A stretch of 38,520 nucleotides of DNA from Duganella phyllosphaerae (GTDB taxonomy: Bacteria; Pseudomonadota; Gammaproteobacteria; Burkholderiales; Burkholderiaceae_D). Of this stretch, positions 32,946-38,520 are shown piece after piece. The notes below the pieces were generated by a model, which ran no database searches, was not told the origin of the DNA, and worked only from the letters and a program-made list of their open reading frames with translations. The stretch is taken from contig NZ_LROM01000151.1 in NCBI RefSeq assembly GCF_001758785.1, positions 1 to 38,520 of the forward strand. The letters run 5' to 3'. The position numbers and the translations under genes were made by a program. Within the stretch, counting starts at the first letter, position 1. Each line of letters opens with the position of its first letter.

Positions 32946-35900
32946 ATGTTCGAACGTCTGATTCAATTTGCCATCGGCCAGCGGTCCTTGGTGATGCTGG
33001 TGGTCGCCGCGATGGCTGCGCTGGGCATCTACAACTATCAAAAGCTGCCGATCGACGCAGTGCCCGACATCACCAACGTGCAGGTGCAGATCAACACGTC
33101 GGCGCCCGGCTACTCGCCGCTGGAGACCGAGCAGCGCGTGACCTTCCCGCTCGAAACCGTGATGGCCGGTCTGCCGCACCTCGAGCAAACCCGCTCGCTG
33201 TCGCGCTATGGCCTGTCGCAGATCACCGTCATTTTCAAGGACGGCACCGATATCTTTTTTGCGCGGCAACTGGTCAACGAGCGTTTGCAGGAGGCGCGCA
33301 ACCAGCTGCCGGCCGGCGTGGCGCCGGCCATGGGGCCGATATCCACCGGCCTCGGTGAGATCTACCTGTGGACGGTGGAGACCAAGGAGGGCGCCAAAAA
33401 GGCCGACGACACGCCGTACACGCCCACCGACCTGCGCGAGATCCAGGACTGGATCATCAAGCCGCAGTTGCGCAATGTGCCGGGCGTGACCGAGATCAAT
33501 TCCATCGGCGGCTATGCCAAGGAGTACCAGGTGGCGCCCGATCCGCAGCGCCTGGCCTCGTACGGCCTGACCTTGCAGGACGTGGTGGCGGCCCTGAATC
33601 GCAACAACGGCAACGCCAGCGCCGGCTACATCGAAAAGCGCGGCGAGCAGCTGCTGGTGCGCGCGCCGGGGCAGGTGCAGTCGCTCGAAGACATCCGCAA
33701 CATCATCCTGGCCAATGCCGGCGGGGTGCCGGTGCGCGTGCGCGACGTGGCCGAGGTGCTGATCGGGCGCGAACTGCGCACCGGCGCGGCCACCGAGAAT
33801 GGCCGCGAAGTGGTGCTCGGGACGGTGTTCATGCTGATCGGCCAGAACAGCCGCGCCGTGTCGCTGGCGGTCGATAAAAAAATGGTGGAGATCAACCGCA
33901 GCCTGCCGGCCGGCGTGGTGGCGGTCACCGTGTACGACCGCACGGTATTGGTGGACAAGGCGATCAGCACGGTCAGGAAAAATCTGCTCGAAGGCGCGGT
34001 GCTGGTGATCGCCGTGCTGTTTGTATTCCTCGGCAATATCCGCGCGGCGATCATTACCGCCATGGTGATTCCGCTGGCGATGCTGTTCACCTTTACCGGC
34101 ATGGTCACCTTCAAGGTCAGCGCCAATTTGCTGAGCCTGGGCGCGCTGGACTTCGGCATCATTGTCGATGGCGCGGTGGTGATCGTGGAGAACTGCGTGC
34201 GGCGGCTGGCGCACGCACAGGTGCGGGCGGGCCGCAAGCTCACCCGCGCCGAGCGCTTCGTCGAAGTGTTTGCGGCGGCGAAAGAGGCGCGCCGCCCGCT
34301 CTTGTATGGCCAGTTGATCATCATGGTCGTGTACCTGCCGATCTTTGCGCTCACCGGCGTGGAGGGCCGCATGTTCCACCCGATGGCGTTGACGGTGGTG
34401 ATGGCGTTAGCTGGCGCCATGCTGCTGTCGATTACCTTCATTCCGGCCGCGGTGGCGCTGTTCATCGGCGACAACGTGGTGGAAAAGGAGCAGAAAAAAC
34501 TGGGCGCCTGGTATGGCCGCGTGCTGGAACGCGTGCTGGCCGACACGCCGGTGGTGCTGGCGTTTGCCGGCATCTCGGTGGTGCTGTCGGTGCTGCTGGC
34601 CACGCGCCTGGGCAGCGAGTTCGTGCCAAGCCTCAATGAAGGCGACTTTGCCATCCAGGCGCTGCGCATCCCCGGCACCAGCCTGACGCAATCGGTGGAC
34701 ATGCAAAAACAGATCGAGGTCACACTGAAGAACAAGTACCCCGAGATCGACCGCATTTTCGCCCGCACCGGCACCGCGGAAATCGCGTCCGACCCGATGC
34801 CGCCCAATATCTCGGACGGTTACATCATGCTCAAGCCGCAGTCGGACTGGCCCAAACCCCGTAAAACCCGCGACGAGCTGCTGGCGGACATCCAGGCCAC
34901 GCTGGCGCGCTTGCCCGGCAATGGCTACGAGTTTTCGCAGCCGATCCAGCTGCGGTTCAACGAGCTGATCTCGGGCGTGCGCAGCGACGTGGCGGTCAAG
35001 CTGTTCGGCGACGACACCGACGTGCTGAACGACACCGCCGCCAAAATCGCCACCACTCTTGGCGGCGTGGCCGGCGCCGCCGAAGTCAAAGTCGAGCAGA
35101 CCACCGGCTTGCCGATGCTCACCGTGCAGATCGACCGCGAGAAGACCGCGCGCTATGGCCTCAACGTGGGCGATGTGCAGGACACGATTGCCACCGCCAT
35201 CGGCGGCGCCGAGGCCGGGACCATGTTCGAGGGCGACCGCCGCTTCGACATCGTGGTGCGCCTGCCGGACGCGCAGCGGCAGGACCTCGAAGCGCTGCGC
35301 CGGTTGCCGGTGCCGCTGCCCAGGAGCACGGCAGGCGCGGCAGGCGCGGCGGGCGTCAATTTCATTCCGCTGGGCGAAGTGGCGACTTTTAATATCGCCC
35401 CCGGCCCCAACCAGATCAGCCGCGAGGACGGCAAGCGGCGGGTGGTCATCAGCGCCAACGTGCGCGGGCGCGACATCGGCTCGTTCGTGGCCGAGGCGGA
35501 AACCGCGTTGCGCACCCAGGTCCAGGTGCCGGCCGGTTACTGGACGGCGTGGGGCGGCCAGTTCGAGCAGTTGCAGTCGGCGTCGCAGCGCCTGCAACTG
35601 GTGGTGCCGCTGGCCCTGGCGCTGGTGCTGATCCTGCTGTTTGCCATGTTCGGCAGCCTGAAGGACGGCTTGCTGGTATTTAGCGGCATTCCGTTCGCGC
35701 TCACCGGCGGCATCGCCGCGCTGGCGCTGCGCGGCATTCCACTGTCGATTTCGGCGGCGGTGGGCTTTATCGCGTTGTCCGGCGTGGCGGTGCTCAACGG
35801 CCTGGTGCTGATCTCGTTCATCCGCAAGCTGCGCGAAGACGGCCTGACGGTGGAGCAGGCCATCCGCGCGGGTGCGCTGGGCCGGCTGCGGCCGGTGTTG

Positions 35901-36080
35901 ATGACGGCGCTGGTGGCATCGCTCGGTTTCGTGCCGATGGCGCTGGCCACCGGCACCGGCGCCGAGGTGCAGCGCCCGCTGGCCACGGTGGTCATCGGCG
36001 GCATTTTGTCTTCCACCGCGTTGACCCTGCTGGTGTTGCCATTGTTGTATCGGCTGGTGCATGGCCGCAGGACGGCCTGA
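32946..36080 (+). CDS. czcA: Heavy-metal RND efflux pump CzcA
   Basis: A 1044-residue HME-RND proton/metal antiporter. Helix 4 carries LDFGIIVDGAVVIVEN (about residues 400-415) with the Asp-Asp-Glu proton-relay pattern that distinguishes Czc-type pumps. The N-terminal VLPIDAVPDITNVQVQINT-like region, EGRMFHPMALTVVMALAGAMLLSITFIPA and the second periplasmic loop (GSEFVPSLNEGDFAIQALR) follow the family order; the last helices include GFIALSGVAVLNGLVLISFI. Likely substrates are Zn, Co and Cd. A GGAG site lies upstream. No czcRS or czcD genes are in the window, so the regulators, if any, are elsewhere. Confidence 0.95.
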   Translation: MFERLIQFAIGQRSLVMLVVAAMAALGIYNYQKLPIDAVPDITNVQVQINTSAPGYSPLETEQRVTFPLETVMAGLPHLEQTRSLSRYGLSQITVIFKDGTDIFFARQLVNERLQEARNQLPAGVAPAMGPISTGLGEIYLWTVETKEGAKKADDTPYTPTDLREIQDWIIKPQLRNVPGVTEINSIGGYAKEYQVAPDPQRLASYGLTLQDVVAALNRNNGNASAGYIEKRGEQLLVRAPGQVQSLEDIRNIILANAGGVPVRVRDVAEVLIGRELRTGAATENGREVVLGTVFMLIGQNSRAVSLAVDKKMVEINRSLPAGVVAVTVYDRTVLVDKAISTVRKNLLEGAVLVIAVLFVFLGNIRAAIITAMVIPLAMLFTFTGMVTFKVSANLLSLGALDFGIIVDGAVVIVENCVRRLAHAQVRAGRKLTRAERFVEVFAAAKEARRPLLYGQLIIMVVYLPIFALTGVEGRMFHPMALTVVMALAGAMLLSITFIPAAVALFIGDNVVEKEQKKLGAWYGRVLERVLADTPVVLAFAGISVVLSVLLATRLGSEFVPSLNEGDFAIQALRIPGTSLTQSVDMQKQIEVTLKNKYPEIDRIFARTGTAEIASDPMPPNISDGYIMLKPQSDWPKPRKTRDELLADIQATLARLPGNGYEFSQPIQLRFNELISGVRSDVAVKLFGDDTDVLNDTAAKIATTLGGVAGAAEVKVEQTTGLPMLTVQIDREKTARYGLNVGDVQDTIATAIGGAEAGTMFEGDRRFDIVVRLPDAQRQDLEALRRLPVPLPRSTAGAAGAAGVNFIPLGEVATFNIAPGPNQISREDGKRRVVISANVRGRDIGSFVAEAETALRTQVQVPAGYWTAWGGQFEQLQSASQRLQLVVPLALALVLILLFAMFGSLKDGLLVFSGIPFALTGGIAALALRGIPLSISAAVGFIALSGVAVLNGLVLISFIRKLREDGLTVEQAIRAGALGRLRPVLMTALVASLGFVPMALATGTGAEVQRPLATVVIGGILSSTALTLLVLPLLYRLVHGRRTA

Positions 36081-36149
36081 GTGAGCTGTGCGTTGCAGGG
36101 TACAATTCTGCGGCGCGCACCGGGCGCGGTTAGTCGAAGAGATCACCAG

Positions 36150-36560
36150 ATGCAGGAATTTGAAAAATGGCTGGCGCGGGTACTGTTATTGAATAGCGCG
36201 CTGGCGCTGGCCGTCAGCCTCGGCTTGCTCGGTCCGCAGCAGGCGGGCGGTGCGCTGGCAGTTGTGTTCGGCGTGGCCATGCTCGGTTTCCTGGCGGCCG
36301 TGCTGTCGCTCAGGCGCATGATCAGCGGTCTGATCGGCGGTATCTTCTATTACCTGCCCCAGGTGGGCAGTTATTTTCCCTACGACGGCAGCTGGCAGTT
36401 CAGCGTCAAGGCGGGCGTGAGCCTGGGCCTGGTGGCGCGGTTCGGCCATGGCGTGTTCGTCCTCAACGTGGTGGCGCTGGTCCTGCTGGCCGCCACGGCA
36501 ACAGTACTGGTCTGGCGCCTGCGTCACATCCCATCCTCTCAAGCGCCGTCCGCGCGCTGA
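36150..36560 (+). CDS. Uncharacterised small membrane protein downstream of czcA
   Basis: 136 residues with four likely transmembrane helices (about 10-28, 35-52, a shorter amphipathic one near 60-75, and 100-122). The stretch GGIFYYLPQVGSYFPYDGSWQFSVKAG between them is aromatic-rich. The start at 36150 follows GAAGAGA; the open frame begins at 36081, immediately after czcA. It might belong to the czc operon by position, but a -10-like TACAAT at 36100 could give it its own promoter. I do not recognise the family, and no metal-binding motif is visible. Confidence 0.65.
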   Translation: MQEFEKWLARVLLLNSALALAVSLGLLGPQQAGGALAVVFGVAMLGFLAAVLSLRRMISGLIGGIFYYLPQVGSYFPYDGSWQFSVKAGVSLGLVARFGHGVFVLNVVALVLLAATATVLVWRLRHIPSSQAPSAR

Positions 36561-36616
36561 AAACAACTGTCTTTAATGCAAGTCATTGTCCGGTCACAAC
36601 ATTGATGCACAGTATG

Positions 36617-36642
36617 ATTTCACAAAGTTACGATTGTGAAAT
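36617..36642. promoter_or_regulatory. Operator-like inverted repeat
   Basis: A perfect 9-bp inverted repeat, ATTTCACAA and TTGTGAAAT, separated by eight bases. Size and symmetry fit a dimeric regulator site. A partial copy of the half site (TTGTGAAAG) lies at about 36688-36696. Confidence 0.4.
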
Positions 36643-37086
36643 ACTGTTGTAGAAACGATGTTTTAATGCCATTAATCAAGGTTAATTTTGTGAAAGTAAT
36701 ACAAGGTGGCCGATTTTGCATCTTTATTGCCCCCTAAATATTGTCTGAAAGTTGGTTGCTTCAACGAGACAACGCGGCAAATAAATTCTTTTCAGCAAGT
36801 AAGTCAGCTATACTTTGCGTTACTTTGGACGTTCCGGGTAGCTGGTCAGCTCCCCATCGTTTGAAAAAAATATATTGTTTTCAAAGGCTTGTATTTTTGA
36901 GTCGACAATGGATCAAGCCGCAATCAGATATTTTTCCTAATGGGAATAAGTTTACTCAGCGGAAGATTCCTGCCGGTCGCCCTGTATCCATGCTGCCAGC
37001 TGGCTTTCCCCTTCGGGCACTTTTACCCCGAATTCTCGTGGTGAATTAGATAAGAAATAGTTTTTGCATATTACGCAATAAAAAAA

Positions 37087-37141
37087 GCTCGTACCGTTTG
37101 CTAAAGTTAACATTTTTGTTGACGTAAAGAACGATACGAGC
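37087..37141 (-). terminator. Large hairpin with T-tract on the minus strand
   Basis: Arms of 12 bp with one mismatch (GCTCGTACCGTT at 37087-37098, AACGATACGAGC at 37130-37141) enclose a 31-base loop that can form a small inner hairpin. On the minus strand the stem is followed by seven T residues, so it could end antisense transcription coming out of the octad-repeat gene. It may instead be a protein-binding site. Confidence 0.4.
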
Positions 37142-37147
37142 GCCTTG

Positions 37148-37177
37148 TTGCGGCGGTACTCACGGCTTGGTTATAAA
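37148..37177 (+). promoter_or_regulatory. Possible promoter of the octad-repeat gene
   Basis: TTGCGG (37148-37153), an 18-bp spacer and TATAAA (37172-37177) would start transcription near 37184 and give a 108-base leader. The flanking DNA (TACATATTAATAAAAC) is very AT-rich, so other -10 elements are possible. Confidence 0.35.
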
Positions 37178-37291
37178 TACATATTAATAAAACGGCATAT
37201 TGCCACTGACGAAGGCCAACGACGACGGACAGGGCCGTTGTTAACTTTTGGACAGACATCGAATCAGCGCCTTCTTTTAGGAGATTTACAC

Positions 37292-38520
37292 ATGGGCTAT
37301 TTCACCGGTTTAAGCACGCAAAACGTTGCGGCCATCACCACCACGCAGATCGCCGCGTTGGGCACTTCCAATTTCACGGATCTGACGTCGGATCAGATTG
37401 TGGCGTTGACCACGAACCAGGTGATGGCGCTGCGTTCGCAGCAAATAGCCGCCATCTCCACCGCTACCATCTCGCGCATGGCCACCGAGGACTTCGCCGC
37501 CCTCACCACCAGCGCTCTGAACGGCCTGACCACCGCGCAAGTGCGCGCGCTGTCGTCCGACCAGATCGTCGCGCTGACCACCAGCCAGGCCGGCGCGCTG
37601 ACCACCGCGCAAGTTGCCGCCTTCGGTACCGAGGCCATCGTGGCCATGGAAACCGCTGATTTCGTCGCCCTCAAGACCGCCTCGATCGCCGCGTTGACCA
37701 CCGCCCAGGTCAAAGCCCTGACCACTGACCAGATCGTCGCGCTGTCCACCGCCGCCGCCAACGCCTTGACCAGCCAGCAAGTGGCCGCCTTCACCACCGA
37801 CGCCATCGTCGCGCTGGAAACGGCCGACCTGGCTGCGCTGAAAACCGCCTCGATCGCCGCGCTGACTTCCGCGCAAGTGGCCGCCCTGACCACCACCCAG
37901 GTGCAGGCGCTGTCCACCGCATCGCTGTCGGCACTGTCCACCGCCAACATCGCCAGCGGCCTGACTTCCGACCAGATCGTCGCGCTGAGCTCGAACCAGA
38001 TCGCCGGCCTGACCACCGCGCAAGTGGCGGCACTGTCGACCAGCAACCTGGTGGCCATCGAAGTGGCCGACCTGGCCGGCATCACCACCGCCGGTATCGC
38101 CGCTCTGAAATCGAATCAAATCGCCGCACTGACCACCAACCAGCTGGTAGCCCTGTCCACCGGCCAGATCGTGGCACTGACCACCGCTGGCGCTGCCGCG
38201 CTGACCACCGACCAGATCGTCGCGCTGACCACCACCCAGGCTGGCGTACTGACCAGCCAGCAAGTGGCCGGCCTGTCCACCGCCGCGATTGCCGCGCTGG
38301 AAACGTCTGATTTCGCCGCCCTGAAAACCGCCAGCCTGGCCGCGCTGACCACCAACCAGGTCCGTGCCCTGACGACCGACCAGGTGGTGGCCCTGACCAC
38401 CGCCGGCGCCAACGCGCTGACCACTGCGCAAGTCGCTGCCCTGACCACCGACGCCATCGTCGCCATGGAAACGGCCGACCTGGCTGCGCTGAAAACCGCC
38501 GCGTTCGCCGGCCTGACCTC
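37292..38520 (+). CDS. Giant octapeptide-repeat protein, 3' end beyond the window
   Basis: The ATG at 37292, after an AGGAG site (37279-37283), opens a frame that stays open for 409 codons to the window edge. After MGYFT the product is a continuous array of 8-residue repeats, consensus A-L-[T/S]-T-x-Q-[V/I]-x, 50 complete copies and part of the next. Position 2 is nearly always Leu, position 4 Thr/Ser, position 7 Val, Ile or Leu, and positions 1 and 8 mostly Ala. There is no Cys, Pro or Trp and no Sec signal peptide. Acidic octads (consensus A-M/L-E-T-A-D-L/F-x) followed by Lys octads (A-L-K-T-A-S-I-A) recur periodically. Lack of a signal plus repeat character suggests a type I-secreted adhesin or S-layer-like protein, which is inference. 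Coding is supported by strict 24-base periodicity without frame breaks. Confidence 0.85.
   Translation, partial: MGYFTGLSTQNVAAITTTQIAALGTSNFTDLTSDQIVALTTNQVMALRSQQIAAISTATISRMATEDFAALTTSALNGLTTAQVRALSSDQIVALTTSQAGALTTAQVAAFGTEAIVAMETADFVALKTASIAALTTAQVKALTTDQIVALSTAAANALTSQQVAAFTTDAIVALETADLAALKTASIAALTSAQVAALTTTQVQALSTASLSALSTANIASGLTSDQIVALSSNQIAGLTTAQVAALSTSNLVAIEVADLAGITTAGIAALKSNQIAALTTNQLVALSTGQIVALTTAGAAALTTDQIVALTTTQAGVLTSQQVAGLSTAAIAALETSDFAALKTASLAALTTNQVRALTTDQVVALTTAGANALTTAQVAALTTDAIVAMETADLAALKTAAFAGLT
37307..38520 (+). repeat. 24-bp coding repeat array with 7- and 10-unit superperiod
   Basis: Fifty tandem 24-bp units encode the octads, with one 3-bp insertion (an extra Ser after unit 27, near 37955). 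Acid-type units start at 37475, 37643, 37811, 38054, 38294 and 38462, that is at units 8, 15, 22, 32, 42 and 49, with spacings of 7, 7, 10, 10 and 7. Two 35-bp segments (37815-37849 and 38466-38500) are identical at DNA level. Confidence 0.9.

Larger units (their letters stand above)
36561..37291. other. AT-rich 730-bp regulatory region before the octad-repeat gene
   Basis: No convincing gene is present. Composition drops sharply in GC compared with all neighbouring DNA. Inverted repeats occur at 36617-36642, 36860-36885 (TTTGAAAA/TTTTCAAA) and 37087-37141, and many A/T tracts lie between 36650 and 37200. Such regions upstream of large surface-protein genes often bind H-NS/MvaT-like silencers and several activators; that is an inference here. 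A 102-codon frame at 36741-37049 lacks coding character. Confidence 0.6.

Noticed and set aside
31746..34379. An 877-codon His/Arg-rich minus-strand frame opposite czcB and czcA
   Set aside because: No domain and a composition typical of the antisense of GC-rich genes; it covers two well-identified genes.
36741..37049. A 102-codon frame in the AT-rich island
   Set aside because: TTG start without ribosome site, no domain, codon use unlike the neighbours; most likely chance.
37310..38431. A 373-codon Gly-rich frame and two shorter ones on the minus strand
   Set aside because: They are mirror readings of the 24-bp octad repeats. The plus frame has the ribosome site, start and consistent repeat chemistry.
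37307..38520. CRISPR-like tandem repeats
   Set aside because: The units are directly adjacent, diverged at synonymous sites and in one open frame, without spacers or cas genes.

Overview
The window looks like chromosomal DNA of a betaproteobacterium of the family Oxalobacteraceae (Massilia / Duganella / Janthinobacterium group). This is an inference from high GC content, GC-rich third codon positions, and the gene set: GTP-dependent PEP carboxykinase, malate:quinone oxidoreductase, RdgC, a betaproteobacterial DinB variant and a czcICBA metal-efflux operon. No phage, transposase, plasmid or CRISPR genes were seen.

Layout. 1-3.3 kb: a PLP aminotransferase, probably cut at its 5' end by the window edge; a small ABC ATPase with its overlapping permease; and a tRNA-Val/tRNA-Asp unit with its own promoter and terminator hairpin. 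3.4-7.5 kb: an MFS transporter, SOS-controlled dinB, rdgC and a one-domain asparaginase. 7.6-12.4 kb: an unknown protein, a D-2-hydroxyacid dehydrogenase, pckG with a structured leader, and a HAD hydrolase. 12.4-16.2 kb: uvrA and ssb, divergent around a LexA-like box. 16.3-18.2 kb: an orphan protein with a C-terminal membrane hairpin, a frameshifted XRE regulator and a LURP-one-like protein. 18.2-21.6 kb: a cupin-mqo-fumC operon that covers two consecutive TCA steps (fumarate to malate to oxaloacetate). With pckG in the same window, the route continues to PEP. 21.8-27.9 kb: an exported VOC protein overlapping an AlgE-type porin, a DUF2798/LysR divergent pair, a four-helix membrane protein, an LpxR-like lipid A deacylase and a coiled-coil membrane protein. 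27.9-29.9 kb: a lipoprotein that joins a PAP2 phosphatase to an autotransporter-type beta repeat. 30.0-36.6 kb: czcI-czcC-czcB-czcA and a small membrane protein.

The most unusual part is the right end. After about 730 bp of AT-rich DNA with several inverted repeats, a gene starts at 37292 and runs off the window. All of its visible product after five residues is an uninterrupted array of 8-residue repeats (50 complete copies, consensus A-L-T-T-x-Q-V/I-x). The array has a higher-order pattern in which an acidic octad recurs every 7 or 10 octads. It has no Sec signal peptide and is probably the start of a very large surface or secreted protein.

Two families of short palindromic repeats occur, and all four copies lie between convergent genes. 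LexA-type boxes before dinB and uvrA indicate a classical SOS regulon.
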